DNA of 60,000 nucleotides from Bolinopsis microptera (taxonomy: Eukaryota; Ctenophora; Tentaculata; Lobata; Bolinopsidae), in assembly GCF_026151205.1 (NCBI RefSeq), contig NC_087077.1:8425983-8485982 (forward strand). The letters run 5' to 3'. The stretch's first letter is position 1; each line of letters begins with the position of its first letter. Positions 10,045 through 21,200 of this stretch are shown here, in pieces. A model generated the notes under the pieces. It did not search any database and was not told where the DNA came from. It saw only the letters and a list, made by a program, of their open reading frames with translations. Made by a program: the position numbers and the translations under genes.

Positions 10045-13000
10045 CTAGAAAATTTTCGCCACTTCAATAGATATTGGGTCGGCAATTTGGTGAGTGAGTG
10101 ATGAAATGGTTTGGTCTGTGATTGAGTGAGGGGCGATGTGAAAGTTGTGGTAAGTCCAGGTGTTATTATTGTTGATGGATTGAGATCCCAGGATGATACT
10201 TTTACAGCGTAATTTAACCAAAGCTACAGAAGTAGTGAGGATTTCCCCATTCTCATTTAGAATCCGTTTATGTATGCTATTCCACAATTTGGAGGCTATA
10301 TAAAGAAAAGTGTTGGTTTTTCTTGGGAGGATTATGACATTGCTTGTATCACGTTTTGATGAGTCTATAGTACAATACAACGAGTATGGAGTGCGAAATT
10401 TCATAATTCGAAATATCTCAGATATACAGTGGTATTTGTACAAGTTTTGAACAGTAAGCAATTTTAGTCGATTAAAAATGGGCTTGGTGTGCTCTTTTTC
10501 GAAAAAAGCAGCTCCTAACCTCTGTTTTGTATAAGGTCTGGCTCGTGCACAAGTGGCATGTTTGTCGAGGTATGCATTTAGGTCTCCAAAAAGGATTCTT
10601 ATACAACGTTTCTGAGTTATGAACAGCTTATCGTTTGGTTGGTCTTTGAGAGCTGAGCCCCAAACACTTATTCCGTAAGCAAGATGTGATTCCAATAATG
10701 CAGAGTATATTTTTTGGTAGTGTTCCCCTGGAACTGAATGTTTAATCCTGTTAAGTGCTCCTGTAGTGGATCTAATTTTTTTTCTTAGATATTCTATATG
10801 TGGGCCCCAGCTAAGTTTTTCATCAATTACTACACCAAGAAATTTGGTGTTGCTAACCTTGACAATTTTGTGTCCATTTATAAATATTCCTTGTGATTTG
10901 TCATGTTCATTGGCATACGGCCTAACCCTGGCGCAGGTTTCATCAGATTCGTATGCAGGTAGAAAATGTATGTAGCAGCATTTAGACATATTTATATGTA
11001 AGAGATTACTTCTCATGAATTTGCATACGAAATCAAGAACTTTATTGGCCTTCAAGTATGTTGCTTCTTTGGACGGTCCAGTGATAAATATATTTGTGTC
11101 ATCAGCATAGAGCACAAATTTGCATTCATCGCCTTTGTAACAGTTTATTATGTCGTTCATATATAATAAGAAAAGTAGAGGGCCTAGTATGGAACCTTGG
11201 GGAACTCCATATTTTACATTCATAGTCTCTGATGTAGTGTTGAGAAATGAAACATACTGTGATCTATCGGATAAATAGCTTTTTAGAAGTTCTAGAGCTA
11301 GACCTCTAACCCCATAATTTTCCAGTTTCCTCAGGAGAATGCCATGGTCAAGAGTATCAAAAGCTTTGCTTAGGTCAATAAAGATTCCTAGAACATGATT
11401 ACCACTGGATGTTGATGTTGTGATTGAATGAACTGATTTGTGGAGTGCATGTGAGGTTGAGTGGCCTTTTCGAAAACCAAATTGTTCATTACTGAGAATG
11501 TCATTAGCAGTGAAAAAGGTATAAAGCCGTTTGTATATTATTTTTTCAAATATTTTACCAAAGATTGGCAATATTGACACAGGTCTATAATTTTCAATAT
11601 TTTCTTTATTATCTTTTTTATGGATAGGAGTTACTTTGCCTATTTTGAATATGGATGGGAACGTGCCTTTTTGAATACATGTATTATACAAAATTGCTAA
11701 TATGTTGGATAAGAGATGAGCCGGTTTCTTGATAACTGCTATTGGTATATCACTGGCTTTTCCGTTAACGAATTCTTGAATTATTTCAAGAATCTCCTCA
11801 GGATGAGTTTCTTCTAGATGTATTGAACTGTTGACTGATTTCGACATAAACTCAACAAATGATTGCATTGGTTGGATAGACAGTTGGTTCTCGGACAAAA
11901 CCTTCTCATTTAAATTACTAGCTAAAGATGTAAAGTAACTATTGAATTTGTTTGCAATTGTCCGCCTACAAATTACTCTAGTTCCATCTATAATGAAGTC
12001 ATCTTTTAGCTGATTCTTCTTTTTGCCACGAAGCTCGTTAATTATTTGCCAGGTTTTTTTGGAGTTATGGCTATTTTTCTCAAACTTTTCAGCATAATAC
12101 CTGGTTTTGGCAGTTTTTATGGCAATTTTAAGATATTTTGAGTAGTCCTTGTAAACATTATGTCTTTCCAGATCCCCATCTGGAATTAACAATGTTTTTG
12201 TTTTTTTCCATTCAAAATAAAGTCTGGCTTTTTTCTCCACAGAGTTGATAAGGCCGTTTGTGATCCATGGATTTGTTATATTATTTCGTTTGGTGGTTTT
12301 TGGTGAAGCCAATTTGCAAGATATATCTATCTTTTCTTGAAACAGATCCATGAAGGATTCAAAAGAGTCACATCTGTGGTAAAATGTATCTATGTCGTTT
12401 TCAATTTCTTCACAGAGCTTATCAAGGTTTGCATTACTATAGTTATAATAAATGGTTGTTTTTTCAGGTGATTTATTCTGTTCCGAACTAGTATCAGAAT
12501 TCATTACTTGAAGGCAGAAAATGGGCTGGTGATGTGAAGCACTATCCTGAATTACTCCAGATATAGTTGATGAGTGAATGTCATTAGTGTGTATGTTATC
12601 AATGCACGTTTTTGAGCAGTGGGGCATTTGGTGTGTGGGAATGGATATTGTGGGCGTGAACCCGTGACTATAAATAACTTCTTCGAATATATCTTCATCT
12701 GGGCCTGATAAATTGGTTATGTTAACATTGAAGTCCCCTAATATGTATGCTTTATGTCCTTTCAGTGCAGTAAGAACTTCTTTATACTGTGCATTGAAGT
12801 TAGCAAGTGGATTGCTTGGTGAGCGGTATACAACTCCAACTGTTACTGGTTCTGGAGCATTACTTATTGTTACGAATAGGGACTCAAATTGCTCTGTACA
12901 AACAGATAACTTTTCAATCACACTAAAGTTAAAGGAGTTGTGAATGTAGAGAGAAACTCCACTTCCTTTACTTTTTACCTGTTGTGTCTTATTAGAAACG

Positions 13001-13548
13001 AAGCGTTTTTGGTAACATGAAGTATAGTCTTTAATTTGGTACAGCTGACTATTACAGGGATCAATGTTTGTTTCTGCTAAACCTATCACAGAAAATTTGT
13101 GGTCTATGCAGGCTAATTCTAAGGCCAATTTGTCAAAGTTAGTACCATTTCCATCAATATTTCGAAAGTAGTGTGAGAATATGCGCTTTGATGTTGTTTG
13201 AGGAATCTGCTTTATGAGGTTGTTGAAGTTTTTAGTAGAATATGATTGACAGTTCTCAAGAGTTTTTGAGATTGTACCTATTGAGTCTATATAGTCGTGA
13301 GGTTCATTGTCAAGTAGTTCGTTGTTTGAAAAGTGAGGTGCTTGATAGAATGGATTATAACGAATTATATCATGATTTTGAATACAATTTGAGCAGTAAG
13401 TTTTTTCTCTAAAAGTGGCAATGTTTTCCTGTGTTTTACATCTCTTGTGAATGATGCAATCACACTTATTGCAATTTATAAATGGGTGTCCAGCACGAAT
13501 AGGTTTGCTGCAGCAGATACAGTTCTCACATATATTTGTTCTATTCAT
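10045..13548 (-). CDS. LINE ORF2 (copy 2): zinc finger, endonuclease, reverse transcriptase
   Basis: 1,167 aa, uninterrupted. Same domain order as the 4482-7886 protein: Cys/His cluster at the N-terminus (CENCICC, CNKCDCIIHKRC, YCSNC), APE endonuclease (IGLAETN, LGDFNVN, CIDNIHTN, SHHQPIF) and reverse transcriptase (ENYRPVSILP, GFRKGHSTSHAL, FIDLSKAFDTLDH, GVPQGSILGPLLF, LYADDTN). The C-terminal region carries two TCARxRPY words, as in copy 1. The start ATG overlaps the ORF1 stop by 4 nt (13545-13548, ATGA). The C-terminus is about 33 residues longer than in copy 1. The intact frame suggests recent activity. Confidence 0.93.
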   Translation of the reverse strand: MNRTNICENCICCSKPIRAGHPFINCNKCDCIIHKRCKTQENIATFREKTYCSNCIQNHDIIRYNPFYQAPHFSNNELLDNEPHDYIDSIGTISKTLENCQSYSTKNFNNLIKQIPQTTSKRIFSHYFRNIDGNGTNFDKLALELACIDHKFSVIGLAETNIDPCNSQLYQIKDYTSCYQKRFVSNKTQQVKSKGSGVSLYIHNSFNFSVIEKLSVCTEQFESLFVTISNAPEPVTVGVVYRSPSNPLANFNAQYKEVLTALKGHKAYILGDFNVNITNLSGPDEDIFEEVIYSHGFTPTISIPTHQMPHCSKTCIDNIHTNDIHSSTISGVIQDSASHHQPIFCLQVMNSDTSSEQNKSPEKTTIYYNYSNANLDKLCEEIENDIDTFYHRCDSFESFMDLFQEKIDISCKLASPKTTKRNNITNPWITNGLINSVEKKARLYFEWKKTKTLLIPDGDLERHNVYKDYSKYLKIAIKTAKTRYYAEKFEKNSHNSKKTWQIINELRGKKKNQLKDDFIIDGTRVICRRTIANKFNSYFTSLASNLNEKVLSENQLSIQPMQSFVEFMSKSVNSSIHLEETHPEEILEIIQEFVNGKASDIPIAVIKKPAHLLSNILAILYNTCIQKGTFPSIFKIGKVTPIHKKDNKENIENYRPVSILPIFGKIFEKIIYKRLYTFFTANDILSNEQFGFRKGHSTSHALHKSVHSITTSTSSGNHVLGIFIDLSKAFDTLDHGILLRKLENYGVRGLALELLKSYLSDRSQYVSFLNTTSETMNVKYGVPQGSILGPLLFLLYMNDIINCYKGDECKFVLYADDTNIFITGPSKEATYLKANKVLDFVCKFMRSNLLHINMSKCCYIHFLPAYESDETCARVRPYANEHDKSQGIFINGHKIVKVSNTKFLGVVIDEKLSWGPHIEYLRKKIRSTTGALNRIKHSVPGEHYQKIYSALLESHLAYGISVWGSALKDQPNDKLFITQKRCIRILFGDLNAYLDKHATCARARPYTKQRLGAAFFEKEHTKPIFNRLKLLTVQNLYKYHCISEIFRIMKFRTPYSLYCTIDSSKRDTSNVIILPRKTNTFLYIASKLWNSIHKRILNENGEILTTSVALVKLRCKSIILGSQSINNNNTWTYHNFHIAPHSITDQTISSLTHQIADPISIEVAKIF

Positions 13549-14381
13549 GGTTTCGGAGCTCTTTGAACACGTGAATTGAACATCCCAACTTTACTCCTAG
13601 CAATATCACTAAATTGGCGCCCATCTATTTGATTGCGCTGTATTTTATCCACTATTAGCCTAGACAACTTAAAGATACCAGTAGACCCAAGATGGATGGC
13701 ATCACTTTTATCCTTGAAACGACCGAACTGGTCAGCTAGTTTACCATCTTCACCAACAAATTCATTAAAATCTAGAGTTCCCACCCTTGGGTTCATGTCA
13801 ACATATTGAAATATAAGTTTGTTAAAATATAATGCTTTCTCATTCAACCAGCCAAACTTAGTGGGTAGTACTGGCGAAACGGTAACCTTGGAGTATGGAC
13901 ATTTACGACATATATCATCAAGTTTTACCTTGAGATCACTGGCACACTGCTCGATATTTGAGCTCCGTTTCTTAATATCATTTACTCCACAATGAATAAA
14001 AATATTTCTGTAACCTTCACACAAACTTGGGTTAATCATATCAATAGTAAAACATTCTACCCTTTTCCCTGGCATTCTATGACCGAAACGTCCTTTCCCA
14101 CTACCGAATTTCAAGAATCTGGTGTTGGAGTCTCCTATTATTATTGTCGCATTTTCGTTGTTAGATGTAACATAACGAAATGTAACACTATATCTTTTCT
14201 CACGTGTGGTTGGAGATTGATCTATTTGATGTTGCCAAACAGACTGAGATTGCTTACTCATAACATATAGACTTTTTCCAGTAGCTGATACAGTTTTGGT
14301 TTCAGATCCTTCGATTTTACTGAATAGAACATCACAGGTACTGCCTAGTGATATAGGTACTGCTAAAGAAAATACTGTCAT
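13545..14381 (-). CDS. LINE ORF1 (copy 2): SGNH hydrolase with truncated AlkB-like domain
   Basis: 278 aa. The N-terminus aligns with the middle of the copy 1 AlkB domain: the third iron ligand (WQHQI) and the RYSVTFR pair are present, but the His-x-Asp part is absent. Upstream in this frame there is a TAG eight codons before the ATG, and no HSD-like motif follows further out. The SGNH hydrolase is complete: GDSNTRFLKFG, PGKRVE, GVNDI and DAIHLGS. The dioxygenase half cannot work in this copy, while the esterase half and the ATGA junction to ORF2 are intact. The ATG chosen is the first in the open frame; the true element start was probably lost. Confidence 0.8.
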   Translation of the reverse strand: MTVFSLAVPISLGSTCDVLFSKIEGSETKTVSATGKSLYVMSKQSQSVWQHQIDQSPTTREKRYSVTFRYVTSNNENATIIIGDSNTRFLKFGSGKGRFGHRMPGKRVECFTIDMINPSLCEGYRNIFIHCGVNDIKKRSSNIEQCASDLKVKLDDICRKCPYSKVTVSPVLPTKFGWLNEKALYFNKLIFQYVDMNPRVGTLDFNEFVGEDGKLADQFGRFKDKSDAIHLGSTGIFKLSRLIVDKIQRNQIDGRQFSDIARSKVGMFNSRVQRAPKP

Positions 14382-14926
14382 AATTTCACAAAAATGCCTT
14401 GCCTATCTCCTTGTGACATTACTTTCCCTTCAGCCTCTACTGTCCACTCTACTGCCTCATCTTCTGGCTAGTCATTATCTTTAGTTTATTAATCTTAATA
14501 CTCACCTAAGATGGTTTCTCAGCTCTATTCAGTCTTAGGAGAAGAGAAGTAGATTTAAATATTGAGCCCTTTGGCTAGAGAATACTTTCTTGAATATTTT
14601 CGATAGTTTTTAATATTGGTAATGTTAATGAATTGTAATTGATTGATATGTAATATTTAGGCCCGTGGCCAGTTTTCATAATCATATGTCTTAGGAGAAG
14701 AGAAAGATTAACAACAAATTAGGTGGCTGCATTTTGTTTTGATTTTAGTTGGTCCTAGTATTTATCCCTATTGTCTTAAAGTTGTAAGAGAACTCTCCTT
14801 AAATTGTTTGAATGCAGTCAGATAAGTTTTATACCAGGACACTTCAACAAAGACACATACTCTGCCCACAATAAGGGGCCATAATTGTTTCAATTAAAAA
14901 CTATATAGAATTATTATTATTATTAT

Positions 14927-16580
14927 TACGGGTATATGGCCCCCAGAATATAGGTGGCCCCCAAAATATAGGTCATGTTAGTGGATACAGTTCTAACCAA
15001 GATAAGCGATACTAATGGGATCTGTTACTGCTAGGTTGGAGTAAAACATGTAACTAATGTTTCTGGATAAAAATTTTGGACCTACATGAGGTATTTTGGT
15101 ATATTTGGTCATGACAGCGAAAAATTTAAACGATGTTGTCATTTTCTAGAGGGGTAAATATGGCGAAAAATTGTCATGACAAAAATCTTTCCAACACATG
15201 CCATTAAGACTACTGGTATGAGTATAAGTATTATTTTAAGCTATCTTTTCATCGAGACATCTGCAAACTGACAATTTGGAAAAAAGTTATGGCCATCACA
15301 ATTTTACGGGCCCCCAGAATATAGGTCCATACGACCCCCAGAATATAGGTTGGTCAAAAACCCTGAACATGCCCAAAACCATGCTGTGGGATGCTCTACT
15401 TGTAGCTACTAGTCTCCTGAACCCACATATCAAGTTTTATCAAAATTGGATAAAAATTGGCCGAGTTATGGGATAAAAACAAAAACCATATGCCCATATT
15501 TGGGCATACGCACCTAATTTGATCGATTTTGGTCCATAAATTGGTCAAATATCAATATTTTTGAATGAAACCAACTTTATATGGAAGGTAAGCATATATT
15601 ACACATTCTCTATGATTATCAGCTCAATATCTACCTAACTGTGGATTCTGTGTTCAAATAATCGCAAAAAATGAACAAAATCGCCCATATCTCAAACTGA
15701 CTTAGCTCAAAACAATAGAACTCAATAGGTTTTCAATATTTTCACATGAAATTTTCAGAATCAACGTAGAATTGTCTCATGACCCTAAGTTTTGGGACAG
15801 AATTTTGAGTTAGGCCTTTAAAAAAATTTGGCGGCCAAAAATGTCTGATTTACAGTCATTGAGGTGCACATTGTATTGATACAGATAAAAACAGCCCCCT
15901 CAATCATATCTAGGGACACTCCTTCAATCTTATTTAAGTATTTAGTTAAGATCCCTACTAAATGAGTGCATGAATGCTTTTTAACTAGTAAAATTAAAGA
16001 TTTTACTCATTACGGGTATATGGCCCCCAGAATATAGGTTTTTAAAAAAAAATAGCGACCAAGATTCTGCATTTTCTCTGTCACCCTGAGCATTAAGGAA
16101 TGTGGGGTAGTGATGAGAAACAGTTAAAGAACATATGCTGAAGAGATGGCATCATCAAAATGTATGAAGGTGGAGTATTTGAGGACGATTTTTGCATACC
16201 TATATTCTGGGGGCCGTAGTTTTTGATTTTTTGCTTTTAAGTATACTCTAAACCATTTCAATTTAGTATCTGGAGCCATTGGCATCATCAATACAGTCCC
16301 ACAACATATTCTGACTGCATATAACTGTCTGTGACAATTTTAGAACAACTTAGGAACAGATGTTTGGACCTATATTCTGGGGGCCCTGTTAAAAAATGGT
16401 ATTTTTACAGGTGAAAAAAAAGTACACTTAAAAACCTAATAATTATTTTCAACTACCCAAGAAACATTTAAAGGGTTATTATGTACATATTTACAGCCCT
16501 AAACATGCTTAGAAGTAGTTTTAACACCTGTTTCTAAGTGCTCAAAAAACGACCTATATTCTGGGGGCCATATACCCGTA
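14927..16580. mobile_element. 1.65-kb non-coding element with terminal inverted repeats and multiple hairpin motifs
   Basis: The left end at 14929 (CGGGTATATGGCCCCCAGAA) and the right end at 16578 are perfect inverted repeats over about 27 bp, each flanked by TA, which fits a TA target site as in Tc1/mariner-like or PIF-like MITEs. The core word GGCCCCCAGAATATAGG or near variants occurs at 14938, 14956, 15308, 15333 and 16022 in direct orientation. It is inverted at 16198, 16368 and 16552, so direct copies fill the left part and inverted copies the right. A second full left end at 16012 (TACGGGTATATGG) suggests a nested copy, 16012-16580. No ORF has transposase features. Confidence 0.75.
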
Positions 16581-17180
16581 CAATATTACCCCTTAAAATT
16601 GAAAAATCGACTCTGCATGTGACATCCTTTTAAGTTTTATCTTCTCCATACTTGATCGTGATTGGTTGATACTGAGTTAGTTTTATGGATCCTTTACGGT
16701 TACACTGTTAAGAATGTAAGATTGGACGGATCTGACTAAGTAAACAAGTAAGTAACTAGAGAAACAAAACTAACGAAAGGGGTTGTGGCCATTTTGAAAC
16801 AGTCAAAATAATATTTTTAATTTTTTTTCTACGTTGCTCTTTGCTTCAAAATAACCACTTAGATTTTTTTTAAATCCTAAAAGTAGGTCAGTACCCCAAT
16901 ATGACCCGTGAAGGTGCAGCCTTGACTGAATCTCGAGGCCAATTTGGGATCTTAGACTGAAGTCTGCAGTCAACATGTCCTGATAGAAGTAGCATTAGCT
17001 TAGGGCTATGTGATACTGTAAATTTAGTAATTTCGTATCACAATTTATTATTGAAGACAATAATAAATTTAAGTTCAATATCACCACTTTTAAGATGAAA
17101 CTTATACTCAGTAGTGTTTCATCTCAACATCACAGAAAAAAAGTTGTTTATTTACTGCTCAGAAGTACTGTCTCAGAGTA
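16581..17180. other. No gene seen; AT-rich intergenic
   Basis: No exon or RNA signal. A block at 17091-17140 (AAGATGAAACTTATACTCAGTAGT) recurs at about 17857-17905, bracketing the MITE and LINE stub that follow. Confidence 0.45.
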
Positions 17181-17498
17181 CCAGTGGCGTAACGTTGCCT
17201 GTTAGGGCCCCCGCCGATAAAGTGCTCTTAACATAAGTTACATTTGGCTTTAGGTAGGGTGCCCCGCTAAAAGAACTGGATTCTTCCAGGAAGCATCCCG
17301 TGCACAGAGCTTGGTCTACATATATATTAAATTATTAACCATTCATTCTGTATGTGCACGAAAATTTATTTCAATATAAACAATACATTTTCGAAATTGT
17401 CCCACATTCAAACGACAATTTGGCGCCCCCCTAACACGGCGCCCCCCCCCCCCCCCCCCCTGCACAGCGGGGTCAGCGGGGCCCTTCGTTATGCTACT
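17181..17498. mobile_element. MITE with CCAGTGGCGTAAC-type termini
   Basis: Starts CCAGTGGCGTAACG and GGGCCCC (17181-17212) and ends with the rough inverse GGGGCCCTTCGTTATGCTACT region (17478-17498). A further inverse end (AGGGCCCTTAGTTACGCCGC, 18047-18066) lies downstream, so the longer span 17181-18069 is an alternative. It contains a 20-nt C run (about 17442-17461). No target duplication was recognised. Confidence 0.5.
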
Positions 17499-17830
17499 AT
17501 TTGGTGATAGGCTGGCGTACCTTGATAAGTTTAAGACTTGTGGACGTACTAGGCCTATAGGACACCAGAAACTTGCCCAAAAATTGTTCACAAAAGAGCA
17601 CACCGACCGATAGTCAAGCATAATAATAGTCTAGCTATACAAAATCTCTACACATACCACAGTTACCTCGAGCTCTACAAGATAATGAAATTAGTTAGTT
17701 ACCTGTCCTTCCAAAACCAAACTAGCAGTCAAGGACTAAAAGTCATACACCAAATGGGCATTTTTTTAATGAATTGTTTTACATCTTTTAATTCTGTAAA
17801 ATGTGCTAAAATAAAATTTCTTGTTTCATT
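17496..17830 (+). pseudogene. LINE ORF2 C-terminal remnant
   Basis: Translation gives AYLDKFKTCGRTRPIGHQKL, then F-TKEHT. This matches the C-terminal region of both LINE ORF2 proteins here (YLDKQSTCARTRPYGMQKL, FEKEHTKPI). After a frameshift it resumes as QNLYTYHSYLELYKIMK. It ends in AAATAAAATTTCTTG-like 3' sequence. This is a 5'-truncated, frameshifted copy of the same broad family, next to the MITE. Confidence 0.75.
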
Positions 17831-18250
17831 GAATTTCTTGTTTCGTTGACATTTAAGATGAAACTTAAACTCAGTAGTCATCTCAGCATCCCAGAAATGT
17901 ACCTGCATACTAAATAAGAACTGGACACTTATGCTTGTAAAGATATCGGTAAAACTAATGCAAAAAGGTTATCGATAACGTTTCTGAAGCACGTGAAGGG
18001 ACAGTCTAAATATTCTAGATTCCAGAGATTGAATAGCGTTCTCAGCAGGGCCCTTAGTTACGCCGCTGGCCCTACTACTACTACTACTACTACTACTATA
18101 CTACTCATAAACCAGGAGAAGGGCCCAGTTACTGTTGCCACTGTTAAATATAAAAACTTCTAAATTTAAAAAAAACTTATTACTGTATTTTTCTACTTTG
18201 CTTCTTTGTTCATATATTATGATTTCTGACCACTTTTATACTTCTTAGCT

Positions 18251-21200
18251 ATGACTGAGATAGAGAGACCTACTGAGTTCATATTCAGAAGGCCAAATCA
18301 TGCTGATCAGCTTCTAAAATCTTTAAACTCGATGAGGAAAGAGGAGCGTTACACTGACTTCTCTTTGATGGTAGACAACGGTGTAATTCTTTGTCACAAG
18401 GCTGTTCTGGTTGCTTTGATACCCTACTTCAATTCCATGTTTTCAAGGTAATTATATTTTTCAGCTTCTGCATCATAGGATGCATCCTGCAACACGAAGG
18501 TGCACCATTTTACAAGTTATTGAATATTCGATCGTGTTTCAAACTTTTATATAATTGAATTGAATCAATAGAATAATTACTATACTAATACCATACATGC
18601 GCTTTGATATCAGCCAACTTTCCGAATCTTTCATGAATAAAAGCTTCAGAAGATTCTATTGAAATAGAATATAACAAATTTTAGCATTAAAGACGATCAA
18701 TAATTATCTTATCAAGAGATGGTATTAAATTTGAAATTTCAGCAACATGTTCGAAAGTCAAGAAAATACAGTAAATATCAAAGAAGTAAAGTTGGAGATT
18801 CTCCAGATGATCATTGATTTTTCTTACTCTGGAGAAATTCTCTTGACGCAGGTAATACAACATTGTAGTTTTTAATCACTGAGAGTTTCACATCAATAAC
18901 ATGCTTTTCGAAGCCTCTTAAATTATTGAAAATTTTAAATTGTGCTACATATGGCTTTTTAACCAATATCTTGATTAAAAAATATGTCCTTCTCAGGAGA
19001 ACGTTGAAGATGTTCTGAGGGCTTCATCATTTTTCCAAATCTACTCACTGAGGAATGCATGCTGCAAATACTTCACACAACTTCTAGATACTGACAACGC
19101 TATTGGCATCTATAACTTTGCAGAAAAGTTCTCTTGTTCACAACTGCAAGAAGCCGCTTTCAGGTTAGAGCCCCATTTTATTTTTTTCCCTGCTCTTGCC
19201 GAAGGCAAAAAGATCGTAGGGAATAAGTAATCGGGTTTGGATATATGAGGTGGCCCGACGGTCCTACGTTGACGACAAAAGTCTGCTCCTTCGCAATATA
19301 ATCCACTCTTCATAAATTCGCTGTATTTGAGGCGTCTGTTGTGCTGCGCGCGACGCCAGCTATGAGTAAATTAATTACAGCCATAGCAACAGAACTTTGG
19401 TGGTTGACAACCTCCAACTTGATTTATTTGAGTTGATTCGCGCGGACCGGCATTGCGCAGTATTGCATTTACACTGTAACCGATTGCCACAATTACGTTA
19501 CATCGATATTACATTCGTTTCAAAACAAGCTCTCACACCTTTCACAATTTCCACTACCATGACTGCGAAACATTCAAATGTTAAGGTATGTAAGCCAATG
19601 ATGTTTTTAATCTTTCTATCTCTCTTTGATACTTTCACTCACAATTGTCACTTAAAATTAGTTAGCTTCGACATTGAAACTATTTACTGCATATTCATAT
19701 AATCATAGTACAACGTCCTACATTGATTGGTTGATTTACATTCATACTCATGCATTATCACTCATTCATCATCAGCTATTGATCATCGGGGATTCCATGG
19801 TGCGCCGGTTTTCATCCCACTCCAATGCAAACGAGCAATTCAAGAAGTTTAGCCACCTCTCATATCCTGGGAAAAGAATTGAACAAGTACTAGCGATCCT
19901 TCAGGACGACCCAGCTGTTTTGCAGGTTTCATTTCTTACACAAGTTTTCGTGGTTATTGGTAGTGATTATATACATATAATAAATTACTTAACAAATATT
20001 CATGACATCAGCTTACAATAAATAAACTGTATAACACAAAGTTTGTTTTCACCACCATTTTAATATCGAGCAATAATATCAGGTGAATATTTCTGTTTTT
20101 GTGAAAATAACTGCATACAAATTTACTTCAGCAATATAAAGATTATGATGTTGCTGCGGTATTCCTCGGCACCAATAACATAGGGCAGCTAGAGGTGGAG
20201 GAAACGGTACACAAATCGTACAGAAAGTTGCTGCACTTTCTAAATCTATCGCTTCCTAAGACTACATTAGTAGTAATGGACATATTACCCCGTCTATGCG
20301 AGTGGACGAGAGGTGTACCCTTGTGGGAAATAGCGCCCAATAAATGTGTGGATGCTTTTAACGAGGTGTTACTGTCGGCCTGTATCGATTGGGGAGTAAG
20401 GTGCTCCCTCAGCCATGATGAATTTATAGACGCAAAGGGTAACCCCAGGAATAAATTATTCCTGGCTGATGGACTCCATCCAAGTTACTCGGGAATTCAG
20501 GTCATGGTGAATTCTTTATTTGCGTTTCAGAACTTTGATCAATACGGCAAGCTAAACTTGAATCCACAGACTGTGCCTAAACCGGAACCCACACCAGCCT
20601 CAACTCCCCTCCACCCAACTCTTACATCACCTGTTGGTGTGACCGGTTCCCTTAATCAGGTGTTTCAGCAGCCCCCTCGTATCCTGTTTGCCCCCACCAG
20701 TCCTCCACAGCTCACTGATGTCAATCATTTTCCTCCTCTCTTCAGCAGCTCCCCCTTCACCCCTAACTTCTCTGCTCTTAACTACAGAGGGGCCCTACTC
20801 TCTGCTCCAAAAGTGAAGTTGCTTCATCCTCATGAAGTAGCCTGCACCCCTGTGAAGCCATCTTGTGACGCAGTATCTGACACACGACAGAGACCAGTAC
20901 AGAATACTGCCAACCTGACCTCATCGCCAATGAAGAAGCCTGTTGTAAGACGCTGTCGAAGAAAAAATATCATACACCGCTCATGTAATGTTATGGTGTA
21001 TGATCCCTCATCAACCAAGATCAAATATAGGAGAATCCTCCGTAAAGGTAACATGTCAAGGCCATCTAACACAGTAGTACTGATTCCAAACTGCGGGAAC
21101 CGATTTGCTCACCATCCCGTCCCTCCTCCTCCTTCTCATCCAAAGAGCAATACTACTAAATCATTTCAGGCCCATAAGAAAGCTCCATCGAAACCTACTT

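Larger units (their letters stand above)
9866..14400 (-). mobile_element. Non-LTR retrotransposon (same family as copy 1), copy 2
   Basis: Related to the element at 3.1-8.1 kb but clearly diverged, so it is a sister subfamily rather than a duplicate. It is inverted relative to copy 1. Its 3' end on the minus strand is a (TTA)n tail (9873-9897 on +). ORF2 is intact and ORF1 keeps its SGNH part, but the 5' part of ORF1 with the first AlkB ligands is missing, consistent with 5' truncation during integration. The 5' boundary is near 14.4 kb. Confidence 0.8.

Noticed and set aside
17173-18077. 8-bp target duplication for the CCAGTGGCGTAAC element
   Set aside because: Flanking octamers at 17173-17180 and after 18069 or 17498 do not match, so boundaries remain provisional.
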